NCBI RefSeq assembly: GCF_963676685.1
Contig: NC_092344.1
Span: 101,090,749 to 101,154,748, forward strand
Origin: Mytilus edulis
Lineage: Eukaryota > Mollusca > Bivalvia > Mytilida > Mytilidae
Length of the DNA stretch: 64,000 bases
Direction: 5' to 3'
This document shows, piece by piece, positions 36,385 to 49,394 of this stretch (its first letter is position 1; every line of letters begins with the position of its first letter). The notes beneath the pieces are model-generated. The model was not told where the DNA came from, did not search any database, and worked only from the letters and a program-made list of their open reading frames with translations. The position numbers were made by a program, and so were the translations under genes.

Positions 36385-36770
36385 TACGAACAAAGACAAC
36401 AGTAGTATACCACTGTACAAAAGTCATACATCGATTGAGAGAAAACAAATCCGGGTCACAAACTAAAACCGAGGTAAACACATCAACTATAAAAGGAAAA
36501 CAACGTAACAACAGAAACACTAAAGTGCACAAAAAAAAAAACACCCCACGACAATGCAACACACACAGAAACAAACTATAAGATAACAACTGTCATTTTC
36601 CTGACTTGGTACAGCACATTTTAAGAAGAAAAAAATGATGGGTTGAACTAGATTTTGGGGCTAGTCAAACCTCGCGCTTTTATAGCAATGTTAAATATAC
36701 CACATAAATGACAACATTACATGACAGGAATACAGTACAAATAAATGCAAGAACATTCAAGTTTGAGAAT
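36385..36770 (+). mobile_element. AACAGTAGTATACCGCTGTT family, long copy
   Basis: AACAGTAGTATACCACTGTA through CCTGACTTGGTACAGCACAT and CGCGCTTTTATAGCAATG. Confidence 0.72.
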
Positions 36771-38261
36771 ACACAAATAAACAATACATACGTACGTGAA
36801 TGATGAATACTGTATTAATACTAAAGGCAGATTTTTTTTTAGGAAACTCGTCTGTTTTAGACCGAAAACGCTCCATATATATTTTGTAATTGTAAGTTTC
36901 CTTTATCTATAAAAAGGGAAAAATATAATGATAAGTTTATTGCTATCTTATAGTTTACATGTATTCGATATTGTTAACAAAAAACTATTTTATATAAGGA
37001 TCTTAAATTAAGAAAGCCAGATACATAGAGACATCGACCGTTCATTAAAAAAACAAAGGAAAACAACAAACGGTCGAGTCAAGGTACCTTTTCCATTTTT
37101 GTCTACAATGCTGGTGTAGAACGAAATATACAAAAAAAAAAAAAAAACCCAAAAAACACCAGCTTTTATTTTTTTTTTAAATAGACCCATGAACAAGGTG
37201 TTATTTATTTTGAAAAGGCCTATTTTTGTGAAATTATCCTGTACTTCATAATAAGAATAAGAATAAATAAGAATTTAAACTAGGTTCAAAGGGAGATAAG
37301 CGAGAAGAAAAAAGTTGACATTTCTTTCATTACATAAATACATAATTCTAAAGTTGTTTATTAAATTTATATGTAATAATAAAAGTGATATAACATATGA
37401 GGCCAGCTTTTATATATTTACAGTTATGATTACTATACTCTTAACTAGATTACCACATTATCTGGTGTTTACAAAAAAAGATATATTGGATTGAGAACTT
37501 GTTCCGTTTATTAATAGCGTTTGATTTTGTCAGTTTTTGTTGGACTTACCATTTTTGATTTTGTTTTTAGATTGGTAGTTTAGTTATACTTTTTACAACA
37601 TTAAATATAAAGCAAGTATAACAAACTGCAACCTCTCATATTATTTGTATACTAGTACAATGTATATGTTAATATTGTGTAATTGATTCATCTTGTAACA
37701 CACATGTAATAAGATTTGATCAAAAAAGTTATTAAGTTATTATAGACTTGCAATTTGTGCACTTTTTAGCAGCTTTTCTCTCTTTTTTTGTAATAATCAT
37801 GTAAAGTAGCCAATTTTCAAGTTCCAGTTTCAATACAACATTCATAAATGCTGAAGTTGTAGAGATAATGCAAAATTTATACTACAGACCATACTGCGGC
37901 CAATGTATATTTGGTATATAAAGTTGCATATTGACTGTTCCTGTTACTCCAACATCATGTTGGTTTCTGCGCCGAAACTAGACAGCCAGAACTGAAGTAG
38001 AAAAAAGTGCCAAATATGAAAAAGTAAGACTAGGTATGACCAATCTTTGCATTTTGAAGATTAAAGTAACAATTTAGAATATTTAAAAGCAATCATTTAA
38101 TATAGTAAACCAATTTGAAATACAAACATTTCAACACTAGTTTCATAATTGATGGGCATGTAATTATAAAAAGTTGTCTCCTATTTTTTTTAAATAAAGA
38201 AACGCAATGCGTTATGTAAATATAAATGAATATCTTCATGCATCAGATTTTTCGAGTGTTA

Positions 38262-39437
38262 ATAGTTATCAAAGGTACCAGGATTATAATTTAGCACGCC
38301 AGACGCGCGTTTCGTCTACATAAGACTCATCAGTGACGCTCATATCAAAATATTTATAAAACCAAACAATTACAAAGTTGAAGAGCATTGACGATCCAAA
38401 ATTCCAGAACGTTGTGCCAAAACTAAAATACTTGAAAAGTGCTTATTTACAACTTGTTCTACAAATTAACACGGTGAAACACAGCTTTAAAAAAAACACT
38501 GTCAAAGGGAGGTAATTCTGATTTTCCATATGATTTTACACATTATGAGGAAAAATATGTGCAAAATGTGATGTAAAATGGGGAAAATATTTATGTCTTT
38601 CATTGATATCACAATCCTCAACTGTAATTCCTATTGTTTTTTTTCAATCTGGATACAAAAACGGTTTTTTACCATATACCCCATGCTTCCTCTCACAGTT
38701 CACTCAGTGCATGTTGGATAGCTGAGTTACATTAACATACACAGGAAATGAGTTTTGTGATTATTGTGTGGCCTTGTACAAGTACAGTGACAGAATGCAT
38801 ATTTTCCTATAGGGGTAAATTCAGTAAAAAATCTCCCATTGACTTTAATGCTAATCCAGGTCTTGAATTACATATATACCTGATTTACCTTTAGAAATTA
38901 GAAAATTTCATATATCATTCATGAAAGTACAAATGTAGCCCTATCTTTTGCAACAATAAAAACATAGGGTCATGCGGCATTTTTTAGCATTCACATGGCC
39001 TTGTTTACAACACTGTAGATTCGCACTTAATTCCTTCACTGACCCCCATTACTTTTCAACCCTGTAGTAAATTTGTTTAGTACATTCTGCATTTATTATG
39101 TTATTTTTTTCAAATCTAGTTTTGATCCATTCATCAAAAAATATTTATTACAAACATTATCTACCAATCAAAAGAGCACATGACTTCAGTTTTATGCAGA
39201 AAGCTTTCCCCAAAATGGGCGGTCCCTGATGACGTTTATTTATTTACACTGAATTTACCCCATTGGTCCTTTATTATTTATGTATTATTGTCTTTTTGTG
39301 TAGGTTCTTTTATTACTTATTCTTTATACTTGTTTGGCTTTATAAATATTTTGATATGAGCGTCACTGATGAGTCTTATGTAGACGAAACGCGCGTCTGG
39401 CGTACTAAATTATAATCCTGGTATCTTTGATAACTAT
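38262..39437. mobile_element. 1.18-kb non-autonomous DNA element with 115-bp terminal inverted repeats
   Basis: The left end begins ATAGTTATCAAAGGTACCAG and runs about 115 bases; its reverse complement, nearly perfect, occupies 39322-39437. The ends include CGCCAGACGCGCGTTTCGTC, shared with many solo copies in the window. Flanking bases allow a TA target duplication if the ends are GTTATC/GATAAC, but this is ambiguous. The 950-bp interior has no open frame of note. Confidence 0.85.
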
Positions 39438-39494
39438 CTGACATCGAACTCGGACTTCTTTTAAACTAAATTTATTGTGCGAATTGCTATGTGT

Positions 39495-39848
39495 TTCTTT
39501 TATTCTCCATTGGCTAGAGGTATAGTGGGGGGGGGGGGGGGGATCCGAGATCTCATAAAACATGTTTAATTCCGTAGTACTTCTGCACATGTCCCAGTTC
39601 AGGAGCCTCTGGCTTTTGTTAGTCTTGTATTTTTTAAATTTAGTTCATTTATAAGTTTTGAAGTTTAGTGTGTCGTCCATTTTCTCTAAACAAGTATACA
39701 TTTTTATTTAGGGAGCTGCTGAGGACCATCTCCGGGATTTTCTCGCTGCGTTGAAGAACTGCCGTTCGGCTTCGGCTGTTGTCTTCTCTTTGTTCAGGTT
39801 GTTGTCTCTTTGACAGATTCCCATTTCCATTCTCAATTTTATAAATAA
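39495..39848 (-). mobile_element. GAATGGAAATGGGG family, long reverse copy
   Basis: The reverse complement begins AAAATTGAGAATGGAAATGG near 39840 and extends through the CAGAGGCTCCTGAACTGGG part to the G run at 39527. The open frame at 39649-39897 lies inside it and is not a gene. Confidence 0.75.
39527..39542 (+). repeat. Homopolymer of 16 G
   Basis: A G run within a copy of the repeat family at 39495-39848, where the family normally has a shorter G-rich stretch. Confidence 0.85.
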
Positions 39849-41325
39849 AAAGGCGGGTTAAAAAGCATTTCCTATGTTTGATAATGGTGTATAGCATAGA
39901 TGAACGTCAATTTTGTTTTGAAAATCAATTCGATTTCTCTGATATTCTACATTAAAATAGTTGCATGGTTTTTCCAGGTACGCATATTCTGTACGTTTTC
40001 TGCACTTATTTAATTTAATGCAGTTAGCTTTGTGTTTGCCTCCTTTTATTTGCAGTAACTTTCGCCAACTTGCTGTTCAGATTATAATAATTCATAATGC
40101 ACCTACTTCATTCCCTTTTGTATATTCCTGATTTAATCTTTAATTTCTTTTTCTTGCTTATTTTTTTTCTAGTTTCGTTTTCAGAGGTTTAACCCTTGAA
40201 GTTTTTAAAGTAGTTTAAAAGTTTGAGTTAAGGTTTTGGCCATTCTACAAGCTTTTCAATTTCTCTTTCGTCTATTGCTTCAAGCAACTTCAATAGTTTG
40301 TTAACATTGAGAATAAATCATGCATCATTTGATATTCGTGTTGCATGTCATCATTAATTTCAAATTCCTTTTGAGATATCATAAAAATCATTTAGGGATT
40401 TTGTTGTGTGCTTTCATGGATGTACAGTTTCCTATGATATTTTCGCCATACTCTAAATTGATGCTACTAAGAAGAAGATCATTTATCTTTTATGTGGGAA
40501 GTTAAGCAACAAATGACTCATCAACATTAATAATTCAAGAGTTTCGACATCGCTTTCTTATTTTTCACCAAATTCTGTCACCAAACCTTTTTTTATAACA
40601 ATCTGTTGAAAAGGACTCCTGCCCTTGGTTTTTTGTTTTTCAGAATTAAATTTTAGATGCTACTGTTGTAAAAAATCTACTAGATTTTGTAATGGTGAAT
40701 ACTCGTGTCAAGTATGTTTTTTTCCTGCTCCAGAATGTCCATGTATAGCGGGGTTGTAATAATCTTGTTTAATATTCCAATTGCCTGCATCCTGTATGGT
40801 GTTCCTTCAATTCACATCTCTGAAGATAATTGAACAACAAACCTTTCAGATTCAAAATCTGCTTTTACTTTTAAGACCATAGGTAATATGATAGTTGTAA
40901 ATCGAACTTGCATTATGAAGTATAATGTTCAAGCAAACGGTTCTATAAAAAGTTTTGATTGGACAACAAAGTATTGCATTTTGTATGAAATATGATCTGA
41001 ATTCCAAGCCAGCTTCATTTTTTTTTTGTCCACAACAGTTCCAAATACCTTGTTATCTTCTTGTAAACAATTTATTTTTGATGATTAATTAATTGACTTA
41101 AACCAAACTTATTTGTGCTGAGTTCTGAAAAACTAAAAACTGTAGACATTCTACAAAAACGAACTGAAAATATTCTGAAGGTATCTTTTTTAAGTAAACT
41201 CATTCAATTCATAATTTTTTTCTTGCCTAAAAAGCATATTTTGTAAAATGTTGATGTACTTTTCCCAGTTTATATACAACCATCAAGGAATGTAGTAATC
41301 TCACCAGCTAAGTTGTACATTTCAC
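39849..41325. other. Probable decayed element sequence
   Basis: Scattered minus-strand coding-like pieces (for example around 40740-40800) suggest an old element contiguous with the gag-like fragment at 41326, but no frame longer than about 60 codons survives. Confidence 0.3.
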
Positions 41326-41550
41326 TTATTTCATACTTTCTGCTATCTTGGCTTTGGCTGCTTGTATGGAATCAACACTCAATTCGTGTCTTTCTAAATT
41401 AACGTCTGCTTCTTTCAGCTTAGATAGTACCGTAGACTCGTGTTTAAACTGGTACTCGTTGCGTTTTCTCCTGAATAAGTAATTATCAGTAACGGTCTGC
41501 TCGATTTGAACATCTGTGACTGTGAAATGTCCTGTTGAGATCGTCTGATG
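41326..41550 (-). pseudogene. Gag-like fragment of a retroelement, tentative
   Basis: A minus-strand frame of 74 codons, bounded by stops on both sides and lacking an early ATG, reads NYLFRRKRNEYQFKHES, then SKLKEADVNLER and SIQAAKAKIAESMK. The charged, helical composition and the phrase RKRNEYQFK recall gag-like proteins of bivalve DIRS-type elements. Nearby minus-strand text at about 40740-40800 (AIGILNKIITTPLY) also looks like decayed coding sequence. The identification is weak. Confidence 0.3.
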
Positions 41551-41989
41551 TTAGATAGGAAAAACGATGACCTTGAAACCATTAAAGAGGAAATGCTATT
41601 TGAATGTTCGAGACTGCATTTTTAACTTCCAAAGATATGCCGCGTCCATTTTGAATGTTGACCTGTCTGCGGCGCGCTAGAGACTGATATTCTCAGGGAA
41701 ACATTTCCCACTATAGAATTAATCACGTGTCATATAACTTGTGACGTAAACTTATAAAACTATACGCTAGTATCGTACATCCAATATTTCCCGACCGTGC
41801 AAGGGCTGTATAGCCAGTCAAGGTTGTTAAAAACTTCCATTTGTTTGTTGTACATCCAATAATTTCACCCTAAACTAACAAAACGTGAGAAAATATACTT
41901 ATTTGAGCTCGGTTACTTAAAAGATTTTATTTTTTTATCCCTTTCTTAAAATTGTGAATATTCTACAAATACGAAATGAAAATATTCTG

Positions 41990-42210
41990 AAATAAAATTG
42001 AGAAAGGAAATGGTGAATATGTCAAAGCGACAACCACCCGACCATAGAGCAAACAACAGCCGAAGGCAACCAATGGGTCTTCAATGTAGCGAGAATTCCC
42101 GCACCCGTAGGTGTCCTTCAGCTGGCCCCTAAAATATGCATAATAGTACAGTGATAATGGACGTCATACTAAACTCCGAATTATACACAAGAAACTAAAA
42201 TTTAAAATGA
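41990..42210 (+). mobile_element. GAATGGAAATGGGG family copy
   Basis: Starts AATAAAATTGAGAAAGGAAA and contains GGGTCTTCAATGTAGCGAG and TTCAGCTGGCCCC. Confidence 0.78.
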
Positions 42211-42939
42211 AAGTATCTTTGAACACACGAACTGCTTATTTTATATTTCTGTAGTATTTTTATTTTTTTTTCTTGCCTAAAAAAGCATATTTTGTAAAAT
42301 TTTGCTGTACTTTTCAGTTTTCAAACAAGGATTTAGCCAAAGGGAGATAAATAAAAATAAAAAAAATAACCCGTAAAATAGACTTATGTTATAATTACTA
42401 GCATTGTCTCCCTTTGCATGTACTAGGTGTTACATATATTAAAGACGGGTGGGAATATTTAATTTTCATTATATAATCTACCAAAATCTTCATAAATGGA
42501 GCTTATTATACTGCAACTGATGCTAATTCGAAAATAGATGTTTCTTCAGTGATTCTCCATGCCAACATATTCTATACTGACATATTCTTTTTATACTGAA
42601 ATTATATAAAAAGAAGGGGGGAGGGGGAATCCTGCTGTATTCACAAATATCTATATACCATGCAGGCCTTCAACGAACAAAATGTGTAAATAATGAATCA
42701 TTAAAGGTATAAGTTTTGAATCAAATGTGAAACAATAAGAAAGCCTTTCTTACTTGTCCTATTAGGCGTAGAGATTCCTTCATTCATTATCGGAATCTTT
42801 CAACGTATTGAATTGTTATCCCAAATGCTAATAATTGCTGCCGAATATTAAAGTTGACTCTCACTTAGACAAACCAGTAGCTAGTAGTGAAGGTTTTCCA
42901 GACAATTTCCTGAATCTGTATCGACAAAAAAACTAACAG

Positions 42940-44990
42940 AAAACTATGGGAAGGATGAGTATGAATAGATATGGAAATCACAATTGTAACGACTCAACCA
43001 AAACGTAAATGAACCAACTAGATGTAAAAAAACATAGATCTGATCCTGAAAACACTTGATGTAACACAGGGCTAATCAAAAGTCGAAGCGCACCTTGGGA
43101 TTAGTGACCGCCACGTAGTTAAAACAGACGTGAATCTAAGAGCCAAAGCATCAACAGAGATGTATAGACTTGTTAACATCATCAAAAAGGGATATATAAA
43201 TAGACTTCACAAGAAAGCATCAATGCAATTTCAGAGAACAGATTAAACAACACTAAACAACACAATAGACAAAAAATAAGCATTCATCAAAAACATATTT
43301 AGTGCTACTTACAGATGCATCACTCAGAAAACTATGATAAGTAAACAACATGTACCATGGATCTATAAAAATATCAATAGACTGATTCTACGTAGAGAGC
43401 GGAGATAGAATGCTGCTCGGGAATATGTCAGCTGTTTTCCATTTGTTTGATGTGTTTGAGCATTTGATTTTGCCATTTGATGAGGGACTTTCTGTTCTGA
43501 ACTTTTCTTGGAGATCGGTATTTTAGTTATTTTACTTTATTAAAAAAAACATCAAGAAGAAGAAGAGAAATAAAGGACATACAAACTATTTCGTCGAAAA
43601 GAAACTGACAATTTCATGGCAATACAAAACCGACCAAACGACAAAAAAACCCCAACAGTAAACAATACCATATAAAACATGGAACACTGAAGACTGAGCA
43701 ACATACCTGTAGTGTTGCTTGTATACTTACACACCCGTTAGCGAAATTGCACATTCACCAAAGTTACCAACAGTACTACTACAGCGTAGATGTTCCTGAA
43801 GACTAGTTCCAAGACTATAGACGTCTACAAAAAGAGAGAGAGACCGAAGCCAAGCAGTCAACAAATGACTTACGTCCCATATTTCTAACTACATATTGTT
43901 AAGTTGTGGAAAACACTATGGAATATCTTAGAGATCATCAATTGTTATCCTACTTCCAAAATGGGTTCGGTTGCCACGCAGTAGATATTGTGAAACGCAA
44001 GTACATGCAGTCAACACAATTGGAAATGAAAAATGTCTAAAAAGAGTTAGATACTGTTTATCACCCATGATTTCTCTCTCAAATGTCAAATTAAGCGACA
44101 TCAGAATACATAGATTGAAAAATCAGTAATAAAAACAGTCAAATAAGGAATTCCACGAGGCACAGTAATACGACTGCAGTGTTTCCTTATTTACCTCAAC
44201 GATATGAGAAACACAATTCCATCAACATTAACCTCACCTTTACAGATTATTGCTGATGACCTACTACTAAACATATCAAATAAGAGCAGTGAGGATAACA
44301 AATAACAACAAGATTTAACTGGTTAATTTACTGGGAAGGGAAGTTGTCAATGACCTTTACACTGAGTTACAAGCCCAGCAATAATGGCATATGACAAAAG
44401 AGGACAGACGGTAATTCTGGTTCACCAGTACCCTACCTAGGAGCTGAATTATCTAAAGATATTGGTTGGGAACCATACATAAATGTCACAAAAAAAAAAA
44501 AATACTATGATTCATAGTGTCCAATATCTGGCAGTGTCCGCAAGCAATCAAAGTACAGGTCTATATATTGGTAAAGCGCCAGCATCTGGGGTACACTTTA
44601 CCTTATGGATTTTTTCATGTTACCCAAATAACAACAATTGAAATTCGGAATTGGTCCAAATAAGAGCTAGCAGATTTGCAACATCAACAAACAGTCAAGA
44701 ATCAGGAACAGTGACCTATACCATGCAATCCCAAAGATTTTTTTTTATATAAGAATTAAGGCGTTGAAACTTTTAATGACAATGATTTACAAAGCAACAC
44801 ATAAAAAGGCACCAGTCAATATACATAAACATGTATGTGAATGGATCACAAACCTCAACAAATCAATACCACCCAGAGAAATCCACCATGATTAGTGCCG
44901 ACAAGTATAACAATATATCACGTACCATCAGTGAATGGAACAGATCTACGTTCAATAGAAAGTTGCCTAAGCTTAATCAGAATTAGAATA
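42940..44990 (+). pseudogene. Decayed LINE (endonuclease/RT ORF2) relic
   Basis: Plus-strand translation in changing frames yields, in order, VKTDVNLRAK (end of endonuclease), VPWIYKNINRLI and NAAREY (linker), NDLRPI and QNGFG (RT), GIPRGTV with FLIYLND, then IADDLLLNI (the catalytic box, with ADD retained), YLGAELSKDIGWEPYIN (C-terminal thumb) and TISEWNRS near the end. The order is that of a Jockey/CR1-like ORF2. Many stops and frameshifts show long inactivity. A younger dispersed repeat lies inside it at 43428-43735. Confidence 0.7.
43428..43532 (+). repeat. TTTGATGTGTTTGAGC repeat copy
   Basis: GTTTGATGTGTTTGAGCATT, TTTTGCCATTTGATGAGGG and GAGATCGGTATTTTAG recur at 29735-29945 and 34705-34860 (plus) and at about 36110-36235 (minus). 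The diverged stretch at 43545-43735 belongs to the CTTCCGGAGC family in reverse. Confidence 0.65.
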
Positions 44991-45289
44991 AATTTTACAA
45001 CAATACCGTTCTGCTAGTTTTGTAAGTTTTAGTAAGTTTAAATATATTAATTTAAAGTGGATTGGGAAAGAAGTTATTGCAACTTATATTAATCCCTTTC
45101 TACTTTGCGGATACCTTGTAGCGGCATTAGCCTGCTATTTTTCGAAATAAAAGGCTATCTTTTACGTACAAGAGATATGGCTCTCTCTTAACATGTGTCA
45201 GCCATTGATTATCCCCTTCCGATGGACTAGCATCGTTTCTCAAGACCATACTCACAAATGGTGTCAAGGAAAAGCCGAAAATTAAGTCC

Positions 45290-45356
45290 CTGAAATTTTC
45301 TCCCCTGAACTGGGATCGAACCAGGAACCTTGCGATAACCACTACACCACGGTTCT
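45290..45356 (-). mobile_element. tRNA-like SINE head with the anticodon arm missing
   Basis: Minus-strand A box TGGTGTAGTGG (45349-45339) and a perfect B box GGTTCGATCCC (45322-45312). They are about 16 bases apart, far too close for a tRNA, so the anticodon arm is deleted or the element is a shortened SINE. Confidence 0.5.
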
Positions 45357-45977
45357 AGTTTTGTAGACTTGTAAGGATGATGAAGTATTTGATTGTCATA
45401 TGATTAGAAAACTTTACTTGTATAACACATACGGACTGCTCTATAGAGTCATTTCATTGGAAGGATGATGAAGAATTTGAGCTATTATAGAGATGAGGAA
45501 TTCAAGTTGTATGACAATTACTGACAACTCCTTATATTAGAGTAATAGCAAAGTTTGTTTTTGTACAGGTACAGTAATCATGGAAACTTTCAACACGGTT
45601 TATTTTCACAACTAATTCCACCTGTATTTTGATTGGATGAGAGACATGGTATTTTTCACCAATTTCTATGCATTGAGATTTTCTTTTCTCTGCCGGGGTA
45701 TTTGTCATTAGGGAATTCCATGTGCCGGGGTCTTTGCTAACAAATACCATGGCAGATTGGGAATACCATGCCTAAAAATAAACCAATGAATTATTTCTAA
45801 ACTAAATCGCTGGAGGAATCCGAAATACAAAATTAGAAGGAAGTATATCAATGGGAACAATCAAAAACAATTGGACAAATATATAAACAAAAAACCTATG
45901 TCGTATGCTGTTCTTAGATTACATATCTAACACAATTACCTCTAAATTACCCAAGATATTAGTCTCATACCATTCCT

Positions 45978-46025
45978 ATGGTCGGGTTGTTGTCTCTTTC
46001 TCCATCTCGATTCTCAATTTTACTC
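45978..46025 (-). mobile_element. GAATGGAAATGGGG family, short reverse fragment
   Basis: The reverse complement reads AAAATTGAGAATCGAGATGG, then AGACAACAACCCGACC. Confidence 0.6.
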
Positions 46026-48499
46026 AATAATGTTAAGCATTTTATTCTGAGAGGTTTTAAGATCAATTAGAGGATACTTTATATATTGGATCTACCATTA
46101 TGGTGTTAGATTTCAAGTGTTTACTAAATGCTTGCGCGAATGTCACCTGAAATGATTAAAACACTAATGAGACAATCCAAACATATTATAGGCGATCCTA
46201 TGTACAACACAGAACAACAATCCATATACACTGCGGTTATCTAATAAGTCTTAGTACACCAAAATAAATGATCCACAAGTTCTTAGTATCATCAAATTCA
46301 TAAACTATTTAAAACAGCGACATTTAGTGCAATGATCTTTTGAATTGTTATAATACATACAAGTTAAATTTTAATAAGAAATTAAATGATGGTATTTTCC
46401 CATGAAGAAGTTTTCTCATACTTTTTTTTTGGTATAATGATAAGCTATAAATCACTTGTGCGTTACAACCGGGTGATTCTCAAATATTTATTTATATAAA
46501 TACTTGAAAGAAGAATAATTTATTAATAAATTACATATTTCTATAAGAACTTAAATGCATTTTAAAAAATCATTTTGATACACCATAGAGTTGTAGAGTT
46601 TAAAAACACATATAAACACAATCTTAACCATTTCTTTTTCGTCGTCAGTCTGTGGTCTAGGATAAACTTTAACGAATTACACCTCATCAGAGACATATAA
46701 TACATGTACATTGCATTATATGTCTCTGACCTCATGAAAAGCATAAAGCATACGAGTAATAGTTATGAAAATTATGACATCAATCATCTATCATACAGCT
46801 ATCAAATCTGGTAAAATGAAACATACGTTATCCCCTGAAAGATTATGGTCGATTACCAAAACCGTAATGAAACATGAATGCAACCAGTATTAAAATGGCA
46901 ATGTGGATAATGACATTCCGTTTGAGTATCTTAACAATCTGGATAATAACAAACAGCAACTAAAATTAGGTATAGTGATAAACTTTTGGTCTTCTAAAGG
47001 ATTCAGGATTTCAAAAAAAGTGGACTCGTTTTTTTTTATAGATGTAATCACGTAGAAATTACATCACTTTTAAATTAAAAATTTAAAACATTTTGCTGTA
47101 TTCAAATGTATTTAATGGGAAATTTGATAGCTTGTTTGCCTCATTAAGATTTATTTATATACTGAACATTGCTGAACTAAACATCTATATGACACTAATC
47201 GCACTATCCGTGACATTAGTTTGTGCGAATTGAATAACTGTTTGCCCTTATAATACATATCCTTTTTTGAATCATCTCACAGTATTACCAAAATAATCAT
47301 GCATTTATTTCACTGTGTATGCAACAACCGTGCTGGTATCAATCATAGCTGAAAGTAACTTTTTCGTGTTTGGTTTCTGACACGGAATAATTTACTGTAG
47401 TATCCCTATGACCTACACGTTTTAAAATTATAACAGCAGCGGACTATTTTATTGTTTGACAAATAACATAGTTATCTGATACAGTATAACAACTAAAGTT
47501 GAACCACTTTTATAGTTTAACTTTGAGTAAACGTTTACTTAATTGTGTAAAAATTATCAAATATTTTGATACCCGTTTATAATCCCTGGGCAACGTACGA
47601 AAAGTCGATTCTAGTAACGAAAGGGTCAACATCTAAATGAAATTAAGTGCAATCACATTATAACGCTTTAAAAAATACACACATATTTACCTGGTAGTTT
47701 AATATTTAACAATATGTCTGAAAAGTTCAATATTTATTATTTGATTTTAATATATGTTCAATAACAATGACCAATTTCAATAACCTAAAGTAAACTGGTA
47801 GTGTTCTTAGGCCTTTGTATAGATTAGATTACGGTTTTGTTAGTCCTACTTTGATGAACACCTGATAAAAGTTCTTTTTCAGTACAAAAACCTTGGGTCT
47901 GAGATCCTAAACTCAGGTTAAAAAAAATCTTTATTTGATGTTATTGAGATTAAACTAAATTAATAAGTATAAATTTAGAAATTAAAATAAATGAAAAATA
48001 GGTGCAAGTTCAAAATAGCAATTATATTTTTACATCGATGGTGGGAATGTCGAACAATTTAATATACTTATTATGACGACATCAAAAATAAAAGGTTAAA
48101 GATAAGATTCACCATTTCCTAACGGAAGATTTAAAGTTTTGGTATATAGTTCAGAATGCAATTATAAAAACTAATGCCGGTGTCACACATTGGCGTATAG
48201 TGTTAACCGTTTATATAATCATGTATTTTCCATGTCGATTCCTTCTTCCTTTCAAGTTGGCGAATTAAAAAAAGAAGGCTACAAAGATGTAAGAACCTAA
48301 CCAGTAACGACTATAGCAGACACTGTGTGATTGATTGGTTAATTGTTGTTTTCTTTTTCTTTTTTTCTTTTTTATATCTAGAGGTTAATATTTAAAACAT
48401 TTCTGACAAGAACGAATTTACAATAATTTGCTAAGAGGGTTGACTGTAATGTTAAAGATCAGACTATACCAATAACTTCTTAAACCTATACCAAACCAA
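46026..48499. other. No gene seen
   Basis: AT-rich with only the small inverted repeat at 46683. The region 45532-45770 just before it contains several near-palindromic AATACCATG words, so it may be an unrecognised MITE. Confidence 0.45.
46683..46735. repeat. Short inverted repeat
   Basis: TCAGAGACATATAAT and ATTATATGTCTCTGA face each other across a 20-odd-base loop. Its function is unknown. Confidence 0.55.
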
Positions 48500-49370
48500 A
48501 TGCAACTAAAATTTTCAATTACAAACACTGATTGCACCTTTGCTAGTTCCCGGTTCACATATAATCCGGCTGGCCACGTTTATATTACCGGAGACCTCAA
48601 CATTGTCAATAACACTTCTCTGCGAAATGTGTTATCCAAAGGTTCGAAATATTGTGAGCCTTAATCCATTAAATTGGAAATACAATTTCAAAATACTGAT
48701 GGATTCAGTCGAGGATTATGCTAGACAATGGGCTAAACGCGGGAAGAAGATGTCGATACTCTTTCCAAATGGATTAAGGCTGTGTGGTCGTTGATATAAA
48801 TCACAACCAAGAAACTAAATGAGTCTATCAATACCTACACTACGTCAATGTTTAAAGACCCATATCTTGCAAAACACATGTCCTTCCTCCATGACAAATA
48901 TGTTGATGTCCTCGGAGGAAAAGCCCTACAAACAACATCGTTTTTGTGCGTAAATCTCATTACATAAAATGCTTGATAGATGAATATGGTATTGACAATT
49001 CACTTGGAATCTCAACATATACCGTCACGACACTTACTTAAGAGGAAATCGTGGGTATTTATAGGTATGTTGTATGTTCCTTTGGATTTCAAAGATGAAG
49101 AACTGGATCTTCCATCACTGTATTAGATACCTTAACTCCGTAAGTGTCCTTACAAACAACAATATACTGCTGGTTCTTCCAAGTGCTCCACGAAACCTCT
49201 TTCTAAATTATTAACGTCTATTCTATCAGCAATCAAAGCCGGACTTCAAACTTATTGTGAAACTGCTTATTCTAAAAGTGACGTGAATCAGATGTGGATA
49301 TTAAAAAATCCAAAGATATTTTAGTTATTGAATAACCGTTTTAAAGATGATATCTGTAATATTCCTTACG
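48500..49370 (+). pseudogene. Relic of the N-terminal half of a Penelope-like RT polyprotein
   Basis: Read in shifting plus-strand frames, this stretch gives FTYNPAGHVYITGDLNIVNN, then LMDSVEDYARQWAKR, NIVFVRKSHYIKCLI and DEELDLPSLY, separated by stops and frameshifts. I recognise these blocks as the part upstream of the RT in the same broad superfamily as 56129-57247. The catalytic half is absent, and a different repeat begins at about 49395. This is a dead fragment. Confidence 0.6.
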
Positions 49371-49394
49371 TCGTAACAACAATATTCTTCCATT

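Larger units (their letters stand above)
34861..38261. other. Repeat remnants, no gene
   Basis: Contains the copies at 36110 and 36385, a fragment of the GTCCAGTGGCAA-type repeat near 35990, and several A runs (36108, 37132). The short frames at 36359 and 37008 are artefacts of T/A-rich repeat DNA. Confidence 0.45.

Noticed and set aside
45532..45750. 72-codon minus-strand frame starting MVFVSKDPGTW
   Set aside because: It has an ATG and reads plausibly, but it is flanked by near-palindromic AATACCATG words typical of a MITE and matches no family I know.
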